From positions 6,532 through 59,867 of the forward strand of contig NZGF01000084.1 of assembly GCA_002690915.1 (NCBI GenBank): a stretch of DNA of 53,336 nucleotides, read 5' to 3'. Within the stretch, counting starts at the first letter, position 1. Every line of letters starts with the position of its first letter. A program made the position numbers and the translations under genes. Source of the DNA: Crocinitomicaceae bacterium (GTDB taxonomy: Bacteria; Bacteroidota; Bacteroidia; Flavobacteriales_D; Sanyastnellaceae). The notes beneath the pieces were generated by a model. The model did no database searches and was not told the DNA's origin. It saw only the letters and a list, made by a program, of their open reading frames with translations. This document shows, in pieces, positions 34,962 to 43,068 of this stretch.

Positions 34962-35348
34962 TCAATCTTGAGGATACGGCAATGGAGCTGCGGGCACATC
35001 GACACCGGGAGAGACGTATGTTACTGTGACGCGCGCGCCCTCTTCACCGGCGTCGACAAGCAATCGCTCTCCATCATGAATCTCGACAGAGCATAGCGTA
35101 TTTGCCGACACCCGAAGAAGGCTCAGAATCTCTTCATTCTGTTCATCCATGACACGAACGACTCCACCGGACTCTGCGGTTTGAATAAGGGCTACCGCAG
35201 GCATAAAAGGAGCGGGTATGTCATCTTGGCCCGCGCCTCCCCCTGTTAGTAACCAAGAGCACTTCGGCGGGATTTCAATCGTCACAGGCCCCTGGCCTAA
35301 GGACGCCTGAGTACAGCAGAGGATTGACACAAAGAAAACTAAGCGCAT
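34962..35348 (-). CDS. Small secreted protein of unknown function
   Basis: 128 residues with a signal peptide (ending ASLGQ) and a mature part of beta-strand character (VTIEIPPKCSWLL, VVRVMDEQNEEILSLLRV, ARVTVTYVSPG) with two cysteines. No recognised family. It is transcribed leftward between the TetR gene and the Cys-rich secreted protein. Confidence 0.65.
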   Translation of the reverse strand: MRLVFFVSILCCTQASLGQGPVTIEIPPKCSWLLTGGGAGQDDIPAPFMPAVALIQTAESGGVVRVMDEQNEEILSLLRVSANTLCSVEIHDGERLLVDAGEEGARVTVTYVSPGVDVPAAPLPYPQD

Positions 35349-35383
35349 AAACCTCTAACACGCACTCCGAACAAAGGTTCTGA

Positions 35384-36049
35384 CTACGCTGGCAAACGGT
35401 CGGAAACAAGCTCTTTTGCGGCCTTGGACAGGTAAGGCTTAAGCACAGTGAAAATGTGGCTAATTCCCTTCAAGCGAAGTACAGTGCCTGGTACCTCGGG
35501 GTATTTCTTATGTGAAAAATCCATCCAGTATCGCCCCAAAACCAGGATGATTTCGGAGACCGCTTCGGAACGTTCGTTTTGGAAATCAATGAGTCCGTGC
35601 TCAGCCGCGTGCAGCATCCGACCTTCCGTCCACCGGTCCAAAAATTCATTAATCACCAGCACTGTCGTCAGCTCTTCATCATCGGACTTGAGCAACGAAT
35701 TGAAATCATCACGCAGCAAATATCGAAAGTCCCAAATGACGTCATATGAGCGAAAAATACCATCAATAATGACCTCTGCATCGCCAGAATCAGCTGTGGC
35801 ATTTTCTTGAGCGAAAACGGTCTGGAGCAAGGCAATGTGAGCCGCCAAAATGTCCTTTTTAGAACGAAAATGATACCACAGAGTGCCTTCGAGTACACAC
35901 GTCTGCTCAGCGATGGAGGCCGTCGTGACCGCTCCAAACCCCCGCTGGTTGAACATGACAAGGCTTGTTGCGAGGATTTGGTCACGCGTTTTCTTCGAGA
36001 ACAAACAGAGGGTTCCCGGGGTCAACAACCCGCTTGTGGCATCAGTCAT
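35384..36049 (-). CDS. TetR-family transcriptional regulator of the alkane monooxygenase operon
   Basis: 221 residues. The N-terminal TetR HTH is TRDQILATSLVMFNQRGF, then TTASIAEQ and EGTLWYHFRSKKDIL; the C-terminal part (about 85-215) is the helical ligand/dimer domain. The ATG at 36049 overlaps the alkB stop by 8 nt, so the regulator is the second gene of the alkB operon. Two identical 18-bp palindromes around the alkB promoter are its likely operators, which would make it an autorepressor. The inducer could be an alkane, fatty acid or acyl-CoA (inference). Confidence 0.9.
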   Translation of the reverse strand: MTDATSGLLTPGTLCLFSKKTRDQILATSLVMFNQRGFGAVTTASIAEQTCVLEGTLWYHFRSKKDILAAHIALLQTVFAQENATADSGDAEVIIDGIFRSYDVIWDFRYLLRDDFNSLLKSDDEELTTVLVINEFLDRWTEGRMLHAAEHGLIDFQNERSEAVSEIILVLGRYWMDFSHKKYPEVPGTVLRLKGISHIFTVLKPYLSKAAKELVSDRLPA

Positions 36050-37097
36050 GGGCTGGCTGGGGTTTCATTTGTGCTGGGACGCGAGGGTTCATAATGTAAA
36101 ACCACAGCGGCGGAACCAAGCTCAACAAAATGGAGGCCGGATAGCCCAGCGGTAAAGTGGGGCTCTCTTCATGGCTGTTCAACACCTGGTACTTCTTCGC
36201 CGACTTGAAGTGGTGATCGCTGTGGCGGGTTAACTCGTACAGGACAATGCGGCCAATGTGCGAATTGGAATTCCAGGAATGGCGAGGCTGGACGCGTTCG
36301 TAGCGACCGGATTCCAGTTTATTCCTGAGCAAACCATAGTGCTCGATGTAGTTAATGCTCTCGAGAAACAGAAAGGCGACGACCCCTGCTCCGGCTGCAA
36401 ACAACATGGTTTCTAACGAAAAAAAGTACCACACTGCTACCAAGTAGGCGGGTTGAATAAGGTGATACCATAGCATGTCGTTTTTGGGAGACACAAAAGA
36501 CAGCTTTTGACCCTTCAGTAATTTCATTTGAAGCAGCCATGCGTTGCGGTATTGTTTGGATACGGAAGTAAACCAAAAGCCATAAACCGTTTGGTTGTAG
36601 TGCGCCGTGGCCCCATCCTCAGGTGTTGCAACGTTCATGTGATGGCCAAAGTTGTGCTCGATGAAGAAGTGCATGTACAGGCACGGCATGTACAGCAGCT
36701 TGCTCATTAACCGCTCCAGCAACGAAGCGCGGTGACCCAATTCATGGGCCACATTGATCCCATTTGTCGCAAGCAAAATCCCCGCTGAAAGCAACAATCC
36801 AACCGCCTCGTAGGCGGCGTAATCATGGGTTTGGACCTGAACGAAGAAAAATACCATCAACCCGAAAACAATCGGAATGTTCGCGTACAACATCGCATCG
36901 AATACCCACATGCGGTTCTTCTTAACCGCTGCATTGCTGTCTAAGTTGGTGACGCTCCCACCCGCAAAAACGTCCAACACGGGCAAGACTATAAAAGCGT
37001 AGAATACTGCTGAATACGTCCAAATTCCTGTGGACTCAAACGAGAAGTACGCCGACACGGGAACGGTATAGGCTAGGAGGTATTTTAAGTCTTTCAT
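36042..37097 (-). CDS. alkB: Alkane 1-monooxygenase-like integral membrane di-iron hydroxylase
   Basis: 351 residues with about six transmembrane helices and the histidine boxes of the AlkB/fatty-acid-hydroxylase superfamily: HELGHR (118-123), EHNFGHH (147-153), NYIEHYG (249-255) and RHSDHH (291-296). AlkB inserts one oxygen atom into the terminal carbon of n-alkanes with electrons from rubredoxin. The start ATG 37097 (MKDLKYLLAY) is preferred over the longer frame to 37157, which would translate through the operators. No rubredoxin or rubredoxin reductase lies in the window, so electrons must come from elsewhere. Substrate chain length is unknown; fatty-acid or terpenoid hydroxylation is possible. 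Confidence 0.93.
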   Translation of the reverse strand: MKDLKYLLAYTVPVSAYFSFESTGIWTYSAVFYAFIVLPVLDVFAGGSVTNLDSNAAVKKNRMWVFDAMLYANIPIVFGLMVFFFVQVQTHDYAAYEAVGLLLSAGILLATNGINVAHELGHRASLLERLMSKLLYMPCLYMHFFIEHNFGHHMNVATPEDGATAHYNQTVYGFWFTSVSKQYRNAWLLQMKLLKGQKLSFVSPKNDMLWYHLIQPAYLVAVWYFFSLETMLFAAGAGVVAFLFLESINYIEHYGLLRNKLESGRYERVQPRHSWNSNSHIGRIVLYELTRHSDHHFKSAKKYQVLNSHEESPTLPLGYPASILLSLVPPLWFYIMNPRVPAQMKPQPAHD

Positions 37098-37111
37098 AGG
37101 CTCGTTTGGCT

Positions 37112-37129
37112 TTTGGGTAAACACCCAAA
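37112..37129. promoter_or_regulatory. Operator 1 of the alkB-tetR operon
   Basis: TTTGGGTAAACACCCAAA: perfect 7-bp arms TTTGGGT/ACCCAAA around AAAC. It lies just downstream of the -7 box of the leftward promoter, over the expected transcription start and 14 nt before the alkB ATG. Confidence 0.85.
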
Positions 37130-37131
37130 CG

Positions 37132-37162
37132 CAAATTAGCCCTGTTTGGGTAAACACCCAAA
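37132..37162 (-). promoter_or_regulatory. alkB promoter (-33 TTTG, -7 TAATTTG)
   Basis: On the minus strand TTTG (37162-37159) and TAATTTG (37138-37132) are separated by 20 nt, the spacing of Bacteroidota -33/-7 promoters; the -7 is one base shorter than TAnnTTTG. The -33 element is inside operator 2 and operator 1 follows the -7 box, a layout suited to repression. Confidence 0.6.
37145..37162. promoter_or_regulatory. Operator 2 of the alkB-tetR operon
   Basis: A second, identical TTTGGGTAAACACCCAAA in the same orientation, 33 bp from operator 1 (about three helical turns). It covers the -33 element of the alkB promoter. Identity over 18 bp, including the asymmetric centre, argues strongly for a functional binding site of the operon's TetR protein. 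Confidence 0.85.
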
Positions 37163-37187
37163 AAAAACTTCCAGCTGAACCTTCCGT

Positions 37188-37838
37188 TTATTTCCCAGCC
37201 AAGTTGAAACCGACCGATATCGTCAAACGGTAACCCGTCTCCCGCATGCGTACGACGTCAAAGTAATCATCCACACTGACGATACCATCCAGTCCAGATT
37301 CCCTTGGGCCCATTTTGTCCGGGACGAAAGCAATGTTGATTGGCATGTTCAGATCGCCCTTGGTATAATTAAATCCCGCGGCGAAAACAAACGACAACCC
37401 GGTAGGCGAGAGGTTGGGACCCGTTGCGAATTCAAAGCCACTCTCTCCGCGAACGCCCACAAGGCTTGACAACGAGGGCAACAATAATCCTTTCTCCATC
37501 CCTGCCACGAGAACAACCCACTCAACAAGTCCTACAACAGGACCGCCGGAATCTGCAAAGCGTGTTTCGAATTGCCATCCGTACTGCGTAGTCCACGTAA
37601 ATGGTAACCCCCCGAACTCTCCGTACTGCAGGCTGTCCATTTCATGGACGCGGTTCAAAAACTGGGAAGTGCTTCCATCGCCAACCACGGTGATTCCGAA
37701 TCTCGGACCAGAAAGGGTGGCGACATCACCATTGGATGAAGCCGTGGAACCGGTGTTTCCGGTCAGAGTCTGGGCGAAACTCGCCGAGCAAAAGAGCAGC
37801 ATTATATTGAATGCTACCAAGAACTTTATGTTTTTCAT
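37188..37838 (-). CDS. Secreted or outer-membrane beta-rich protein of unknown function
   Basis: 216 residues from ATG 37838 with signal peptide (ending CSASFAQ). The mature part has alternating hydrophobic strands (RFGITVVGDGS, YGWQFETRF, LSFVFAAGFNYTKG, YRLTISVGFNLAG) and ends with an aromatic-hydrophobic strand, as in small outer-membrane barrels. No family recognised. It lies upstream of the alkB promoter in the same direction, but the operators separate it from that operon. Confidence 0.7.
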   Translation of the reverse strand: MKNIKFLVAFNIMLLFCSASFAQTLTGNTGSTASSNGDVATLSGPRFGITVVGDGSTSQFLNRVHEMDSLQYGEFGGLPFTWTTQYGWQFETRFADSGGPVVGLVEWVVLVAGMEKGLLLPSLSSLVGVRGESGFEFATGPNLSPTGLSFVFAAGFNYTKGDLNMPINIAFVPDKMGPRESGLDGIVSVDDYFDVVRMRETGYRLTISVGFNLAGK

Positions 37839-37853
37839 ATTGAAAAATTTGAG

Positions 37854-37861
37854 CAAATATA
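37854..37861 (-). promoter_or_regulatory. -7 box (TATATTTG) of the small barrel-like protein gene
   Basis: TATATTTG on the minus strand is an exact TAnnTTTG, 15 nt before the ATG at 37838. A TTG at 37880-37878 lies 16 nt upstream, slightly short of the usual -33 spacing. Confidence 0.5.
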
Positions 37862-38113
37862 ACAAATCTCAAGAGCCCAATTCTGGAATCTATACCTGAT
37901 ACACGGTAAACGACAGAACGACTGGGGCACTGGAGCTTAAACCCATCAGGCACTCCGTTCACTCAGAAGAGCGCTAAGCGAAAGTCCCCGGGTTTATGAC
38001 AAAGGCCCCATTACTCAAGGATCACCAACACATGCATGTTTACAATGTCGCGACGGGTCTCGCGAAGGCTTGCAAAGAAAAATCTTTATTTACACCATAT
38101 AAAACTTTATTTC

Positions 38114-38515
38114 ATGAAAAAGCAAATCCTCGGAACCCTAATAGGATTTCTTGCGCTGTTTGGTTTCGGTGCAATTTACTACGGCATATTAACCGCCGAT
38201 GCTGCGGCTGAAATGATGGCTCAATACGAAGGCTGCATTCACACACCCAACATGGGCCTCATTGTCCTCGGCAACATTCTTGCTGCCTTCCTGTTGGTCT
38301 ACGTCTTTGACAAAATGGGCGTCAACGATGCCAAAAGCGGCGCCTACCAAGGCGCCATGATTATGGCCATTGTCTTTGGGCTTTCCCAGGCCTTTGCCAC
38401 AGCACAGTACACCTTCTATGATGGATCGTTCGCAATGACCGAATGGGTCATAGGCATCATCCATGGCATCCTAGGCGGAGCAGCCATCGGCGCTTACAAT
38501 TCAAAATTGGCGTAA
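38114..38515 (+). CDS. Small integral membrane protein with four transmembrane helices
   Basis: 133 residues from ATG 38114 (MKKQILGTLIGF). Four hydrophobic helices: ILGTLIGFLALFGFGAIYYG, MGLIVLGNILAAFLLVYVF, AMIMAIVFGLSQAFATA and a terminal WVIGIIHGILGGAAIGAY with Gly-rich packing. The longer frames beginning at 37996 and 38036 have no membrane or signal character in the added part and are rejected. It resembles DUF1761-like small membrane proteins, but I am not sure. A strong terminator follows. Confidence 0.75.
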   Translation: MKKQILGTLIGFLALFGFGAIYYGILTADAAAEMMAQYEGCIHTPNMGLIVLGNILAAFLLVYVFDKMGVNDAKSGAYQGAMIMAIVFGLSQAFATAQYTFYDGSFAMTEWVIGIIHGILGGAAIGAYNSKLA

Positions 38516-38535
38516 TAGCACATGTTCTTTCGAAG

Positions 38536-38565
38536 AAAAGCGGGTCCTTCGGGACCTGCTTTTTT
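38536..38565 (+). terminator. Intrinsic terminator with a UUCG tetraloop
   Basis: AAAAGCGGGTCC, loop TTCG, GGACCTGCTTTTTT: a 12-bp stem with one G-T wobble and a T6 tail on the plus strand, about 20 nt after the stop of the small membrane protein gene. It shows that the next gene begins after it. Confidence 0.9.
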
Positions 38566-38593
38566 GTTGCACCTCATCGTGGCGATACCGTGC

Positions 38594-38601
38594 TACTTTT
38601 G
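38594..38601 (+). promoter_or_regulatory. -7 box (TACTTTTG) 4 nt before the EEP-family gene
   Basis: TACTTTTG is an exact TAnnTTTG ending 4 nt before the ATG at 38606 and lies after the terminator, so the gene has its own, probably leaderless, transcript. Confidence 0.55.
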
Positions 38602-38605
38602 TAAC

Positions 38606-39661
38606 ATGACCACACCTGCACGATGGGCCTTGATTGGCCTGCTATTTCTCGCCCGTACTGCCCACGGGCAAACCCTCGACGATTTGGAGTTTGGCTTGCC
38701 CAATACGCTCGACATCGCCACGTGGAACATCGAGTGGTTTCCGAAGAACGGAAACGCCACCATCGAGCGGGTGCAGACCATCATCCAGAACCTCGACATC
38801 GACCTCTGGGCCATTCAGGAAATCGACGATACAACTGCTTTCAAAGGCATGATCGATGCAATCGATGGGTACGAATATGTGCTCATGGACGGTTGGTTCG
38901 GGGGATTGGTTTACGTCTACAACACCGATGCCATCGAGGTACTAAACGCCTATGAAATCTATACCGCCTCCACGTTTTGGAGTCCGTTTCCGCGATCGCC
39001 ATTGGTGCTCCATTTCACCTTCGAAGGTGAATCGTTTCACGCCATCAACAACCACTTCAAATGCTGCGGCAACGGGACCATCAACTGGTCGGATACTAAC
39101 GACGAAGAAACACGGCGCCACGAGGCGTGCATGCTGATCGATGAATACATCCAGCAAGGGCTGCCCGAAGAACGGGTCATCGTGCTCGGGGACCTAAACG
39201 ATCTTATCCAAGAGCCAGCTACCAACAATGTGTTCGCACCGTTTTTGGACCTACCGAACGAATACGCCTTTGCCGACATGGCCATCGCAGAAGGCCCCAG
39301 TTCCGGCTGGTCTTTCCCGGGTTGGCCGTCGCATCTAGACCACTTGCTCTTGTCCAATGAACTCTTCAGTGATTTCGCGGCGCCCTCAACGGTGGTCGCG
39401 TGCTTGGATATCGCATCCTTCATGCCCGGTGGGTGGTCTGAATTCGACACCAACGTAAGCGATCACCGGCCAGTGGTGTTGCAAATGCAGGTCACTCCCT
39501 TGGATGTGGAATCGCTGCAACCCGCATCCCAACAACTCGTGCGCATCACCGATGCGCTGGGACGCTTGTGCCGGTATGCTCCCGGCCGCCTGCTCCTCTA
39601 CCATTTCGACGACGGCTCGGTCCTGAAACACATAAGCCTCAGCGCCCAGTCGCCTTATTGA
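38606..39661 (+). CDS. Secreted endonuclease/exonuclease/phosphatase-family protein
   Basis: 351 residues from ATG 38606, with signal peptide (ending RTAHGQ). EEP-superfamily motifs: IATWNIEWF (metal-binding Asn), AIQEI (Glu), INNHFKCCGNG, VIVLGDLND (Asp/Asn) and SDHRPVVL (catalytic Asp-His). It should hydrolyse phosphodiester or phosphomonoester bonds outside the cell, for example DNA or phospholipid. The C-terminal 50 residues (VRITDALGRLCRYAPGRLLL, then YHFDDGSVLKHISL) look like a degenerate type A sorting module. A frame starting at 38522 runs through the terminator hairpin and is rejected. Confidence 0.88.
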   Translation: MTTPARWALIGLLFLARTAHGQTLDDLEFGLPNTLDIATWNIEWFPKNGNATIERVQTIIQNLDIDLWAIQEIDDTTAFKGMIDAIDGYEYVLMDGWFGGLVYVYNTDAIEVLNAYEIYTASTFWSPFPRSPLVLHFTFEGESFHAINNHFKCCGNGTINWSDTNDEETRRHEACMLIDEYIQQGLPEERVIVLGDLNDLIQEPATNNVFAPFLDLPNEYAFADMAIAEGPSSGWSFPGWPSHLDHLLLSNELFSDFAAPSTVVACLDIASFMPGGWSEFDTNVSDHRPVVLQMQVTPLDVESLQPASQQLVRITDALGRLCRYAPGRLLLYHFDDGSVLKHISLSAQSPY

Positions 39662-39662
39662 T

Positions 39663-40889
39663 TCATTCGGTGGGCGCGGGAAGGCCTTGGGCGCGTTCGA
39701 TCAAGTCCATCATCATGTCCTCCGCCTTGGTGTCGGGTGGGCCTCCTTGCGCTTGCTCGAACCCATAGGATGCGTCCGGTCCGCGGTCTTCCAAATTGAA
39801 TCGGAAAATGTAATCGTCGGGGTGGTTGGCCTTGCCAGAGAAGGTGCCAAACCGGAGGTCGTTCAGCTGCAGCTGGCCGTCATCGCAACGCACGGCGTTG
39901 AAATAACCCGCGCTGAACCACCGGAGCACGGCGAGCGTCTCATCCGTATCGAGGTTGTGCAGCAGTTCGTAGCCTTTCGGAACAGCGTGGAAACGCGGTG
40001 CTACCTCATCGTAGATGGAGTACTGCGCCAAGAGGAACTCATCTCCGGCGTCAGCCACAGCGTTCCAAAGGACGTTGTTGAAGATGGTAGGCGTAATGAA
40101 CAAGGATACGCAATCGATGCGTTGATCCGCCAGTGCCTGCTCCACCGTGGACTCCACCCAGACGTGGTTGGCCACCGTCAAAGCGAGGTACAGCGAACTC
40201 AGCGCAATGCCCGCGCTATTCCAACGGCGACGGCGGTTGTCCTCGCGATCAAAGCGGGCAGCGACTAAGAGGCAAATCAAAAACGGTAAGGTATAAATGG
40301 GGTCCACCACCGAAATGGTGCCCCACGCCACCCGCATATCACTGAACGGCGCAAACACCTGCGTTCCGTACGTCGTGAAGCAATCGAGCAAAATGTGCGT
40401 GAGGAAGCCCAAAAAAAAGAGCTGCACCCAGCCCTTGAAATCGGTCGCTGGCCGTTCCCACGAACCGCTGAAGTAACGCCGCTGACCGTGCCGCCATAAA
40501 ATCCATGCAGCGAGTGGGATGTACAGCACCACCGGCCAAAATCCGCCCGGTGAGAAGATTTGGGTAAGGAAATTCACCACAAATCCTAGGACGATCGCCG
40601 CAAACGCCTTGGCCGCCATGGCAATCTTCGCGTGATGCGGACTGCGGTACAACCGGTCGGTCGCCCATCCGAAAAACAGGGAGCCCAGCACGGTGGCAGT
40701 GAGTGAATGGCTGATGCCTCGGTGAAAGGCCAGGTTGTCCAGTTCGTTCAAGAAAAACTGCCCGAGAACATCCATGTCGGGCAGGGTGCCAGCAACCGCT
40801 CCCCACACCATCGCCCGGTTCCCCAGTTTCTTCCCTAAAACCAACTCACCCACGGCAGCTCCCAACACGATTTGAGACAACGAATCCAT
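39663..40889 (-). CDS. Membrane-bound metal-dependent hydrolase, YdjM/LexA-binding-associated family
   Basis: 408 residues with about five membrane segments in the first half. Family signatures are SQIVLGAAVGELVLG, GTLPDMDVL, FHRGISHSL and FLTHILLDCFTTYGTQVFAP, the metal-binding His/Asp set of PF04307. The second half (about 240-408) is a soluble domain of unknown fold. Start ATG 40889 (MDSLSQ) is preferred over 40934; a CTTTG element lies 4 nt upstream of it. Its reaction is unknown. It is convergent with the EEP gene with a one-base gap. Confidence 0.85.
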   Translation of the reverse strand: MDSLSQIVLGAAVGELVLGKKLGNRAMVWGAVAGTLPDMDVLGQFFLNELDNLAFHRGISHSLTATVLGSLFFGWATDRLYRSPHHAKIAMAAKAFAAIVLGFVVNFLTQIFSPGGFWPVVLYIPLAAWILWRHGQRRYFSGSWERPATDFKGWVQLFFLGFLTHILLDCFTTYGTQVFAPFSDMRVAWGTISVVDPIYTLPFLICLLVAARFDREDNRRRRWNSAGIALSSLYLALTVANHVWVESTVEQALADQRIDCVSLFITPTIFNNVLWNAVADAGDEFLLAQYSIYDEVAPRFHAVPKGYELLHNLDTDETLAVLRWFSAGYFNAVRCDDGQLQLNDLRFGTFSGKANHPDDYIFRFNLEDRGPDASYGFEQAQGGPPDTKAEDMMMDLIERAQGLPAPTE

Positions 40890-40967
40890 AGTGCAAAGAT
40901 CGATAACATTCGGGCTTTGGGATTTTGCCCTCAAACCCGCTCCTCTAGTAAGGAAGCAACAAAAAAA

Positions 40968-41645
40968 TCAACTGAATATCATATCATAAAATGACATTAA
41001 AGCAATCATACTTGTGGCAGCGATGCCCAGAATAATGCCCAACACAGTAATAAGAACCGTGGGAGCCTGGTGCTTATTGCGCCGAACTCTTGATACGATG
41101 TGAGCGATAAGACCCAAAAAGGCAAAAAGGCAAGCCACGCTCAGGACGGCAAAATTCAGCCGGACCAATGCGAGGATTAAGAGTAAGAGTGAAGCTCCAT
41201 ACGCCACGCCGTGAATGCTTACATCGTCATTACTGACCTGTGGCACATAAATTTCTTCTACAGACAAGTAGATGGTGTCTGATTGCAGCTGCGGCCTCGT
41301 ATGCGGTCGATTAAACGGAGCTCTTATCACTTCATTCGCTTCGAACAGTTCATACATTTCAAACTGCCTTTTTCTCCGAGTCAGCCGGGTTTGAGTGAAG
41401 GTTGCCTTAGCCGGGATCGGCTGAGAAGCAAGCAGCTGAGCGGGAAGACGCTCAGCTTCAGATTGGCTCAATTGATTACAGATCGGCTTCATCTTGTCCC
41501 CGACGTCGACTTTTGGCGCATGGTCCTTTCTCCACTCAACGTGCAATCCGGGATTGAGCGACCGTTTCTGGATCGAACACCCTCCAAGAAGCACGCATGT
41601 AGCGAGCGAGAGAAGCAGCCACCGGATATGGAAACAAGCAAGCAT
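40968..41645 (-). CDS. Lipoprotein with C-terminal transmembrane helices
   Basis: 225 residues from ATG 41645, leader MLACFHIRWLLLSLATCVLL followed by the lipobox GGC and SIQKRSLNPGLHVEW. The lipobox-to-VEW segment is a pattern I recall in small Bacteroidota lipoproteins (C...EKR....G..V.W). A polar middle is followed by two or three hydrophobic helices at the end (VAYGASLLLLILALVRLNF, LSVACLFAFLGLIAHIV, TVLGIILGIAATSMIALMSF). The longer frame to 41939 overlaps the divergent esterase and is rejected. Function unknown. Confidence 0.7.
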   Translation of the reverse strand: MLACFHIRWLLLSLATCVLLGGCSIQKRSLNPGLHVEWRKDHAPKVDVGDKMKPICNQLSQSEAERLPAQLLASQPIPAKATFTQTRLTRRKRQFEMYELFEANEVIRAPFNRPHTRPQLQSDTIYLSVEEIYVPQVSNDDVSIHGVAYGASLLLLILALVRLNFAVLSVACLFAFLGLIAHIVSRVRRNKHQAPTVLITVLGIILGIAATSMIALMSFYDMIFS

Positions 41646-41856
41646 GCCATAAGATACGGGCTCTTTAAACGGAGTTTTTGCCTTGCTGCGTTTTTTCTTA
41701 CATGGAGGCTTTGTGAGCTGAGGCAAAACGTGAACTGTAAAGGCCGATACAGCGCGGCATGCCCCAATTGATATTGAGCGTATCGAGACGTACCTTTCTC
41801 CGAGAGAACCAGATAAATAAACACCACCACCCTCAATGATCTCAACTGCATCCCAC

Positions 41857-43035
41857 ATGACGCCAATTAAAGATATACGAACGAGTTTGCTCCTTGCCGG
41901 AATACTATGCGCTTCTGCGCTCTCTGCGCAGCTCACCACCGAATCCTTGGTCGTGGACGGACAGACGCGAACGTATTTGCAGTACGTACCCGTGGACTTT
42001 GATGCTGAGGAACAGGTACCGCTGGTGCTATGTTTTCACGGCGGCTCAGGTGTGGCGGAGGGCCAGCTTGCCATCGGCGATTTGAGGGATACCGCTGACG
42101 AAGAGCGATTCATCTTGGCTTACCCCCAAGCCTTGCCCGACCCCAATGATGGGGGTTCCACCAACTGGCAAGTCGTCACGAGCGGTGATTTACCGTTCAC
42201 GGTCCCGAATCCGCACAGCGACATCGATTTTGTGGCAGCCTTGATTGACGAGATGCATACCCTCCATGGTGTGGACCTCACCCGCGTTTACGCCATGGGG
42301 TATTCCAACGGCGGTGGGTTTGTGTACGACCTCGCCTGCCGCCTGAACGACCAAATCACTGGTGTGGGGGCCGTTGCGCGAACCATGTACGCCGAGTCCT
42401 ACGCCAACTGCCAAACGACCCACCCAACGCCCATCGTCACCATCTTGGGCACGAACGACTTCGCCTCGAATTACGACGGCGTAGTTTACGAAGGCACGTT
42501 GTACTACCACAGCAGCGACGAAGGAAACGCCTTGTGGATCGACGAAAACGAGCTGCTCCCCTACGCTGAGCTGGTCGAGCTACCCGACCTGAACACCTCG
42601 GACGGCAGTACCGTGGAACGCTACCAATGGTCCGATGCCGACGGGTGCCGGGAGCTGACGCATTACAAAGTCTTGGGTGGCGACCACGATTGGCCGGGCG
42701 CGTTCGGCAATATGGACATTGTGAGCCACGAGGTGATTTGGGATCACCTCAAGGAATTTGATATGGACGGCCGTATTGCGTGTGGACCGCTTGCCGTGGA
42801 AAATGAAGAACGCTCAACTTGGTCGATCGCCCCGAATCCGGCCTCGTCGCACTTAATAATCCACGGGGAGCACTTGAACTCACCTGTGCCCTTTCACATC
42901 TTCAACGCCTCTGGCGTCCGCTGCCTCGATGGCAACGTGGCTTCCACGCGCACGGCCATTGAGCTTCATCGCTTCGATCCGGGGCTGTATGGGATTCATG
43001 TAAATGGCGAGACGCGCATGTTCATCGTTCAGTAA
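41857..43035 (+). CDS. Secreted PHB-depolymerase-like/feruloyl-type esterase with T9SS type A domain
   Basis: 392 residues with signal peptide (ending SALSAQ). Alpha/beta-hydrolase of the polyhydroxybutyrate depolymerase/LpqC group: oxyanion region VLCFHGGSG, nucleophile elbow GYSNGGG, Asp in VTILGTNDF and catalytic His in GGDHDWPGAFGNMD. The last about 80 residues (SIAPNPASSHLIIHGEHL, GLYGIHVNGETRMFIV) are a type A T9SS sorting domain. It should cleave esters in polymers (acetyl, feruloyl or PHB). A start at 41836 is possible. A related esterase lies at 51398-52843. Confidence 0.9.
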   Translation: MTPIKDIRTSLLLAGILCASALSAQLTTESLVVDGQTRTYLQYVPVDFDAEEQVPLVLCFHGGSGVAEGQLAIGDLRDTADEERFILAYPQALPDPNDGGSTNWQVVTSGDLPFTVPNPHSDIDFVAALIDEMHTLHGVDLTRVYAMGYSNGGGFVYDLACRLNDQITGVGAVARTMYAESYANCQTTHPTPIVTILGTNDFASNYDGVVYEGTLYYHSSDEGNALWIDENELLPYAELVELPDLNTSDGSTVERYQWSDADGCRELTHYKVLGGDHDWPGAFGNMDIVSHEVIWDHLKEFDMDGRIACGPLAVENEERSTWSIAPNPASSHLIIHGEHLNSPVPFHIFNASGVRCLDGNVASTRTAIELHRFDPGLYGIHVNGETRMFIVQ

Positions 43036-43056
43036 GGCGTCTCCCGAATCGATGCC

Positions 43057-43063
43057 TAATTTG
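43057..43063 (+). promoter_or_regulatory. -7-like box (TAATTTG) 5 nt before a secreted-protein gene
   Basis: TAATTTG, one base shorter than TAnnTTTG and identical to the alkB -7 element, ends 5 nt before the ATG at 43069, consistent with a leaderless transcript. Confidence 0.4.
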
Positions 43064-43068
43064 ACCCC

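Noticed and set aside
38522-38605. An N-terminal extension of the EEP-family protein
   Set aside because: It would translate through a strong terminator hairpin with UUCG loop; a signal peptide and -7 box support the start at 38606.
41646-41939. A 98-codon N-terminal extension of the lipoprotein gene
   Set aside because: It overlaps the divergent esterase start and adds no leader; the lipobox leader begins at 41645.
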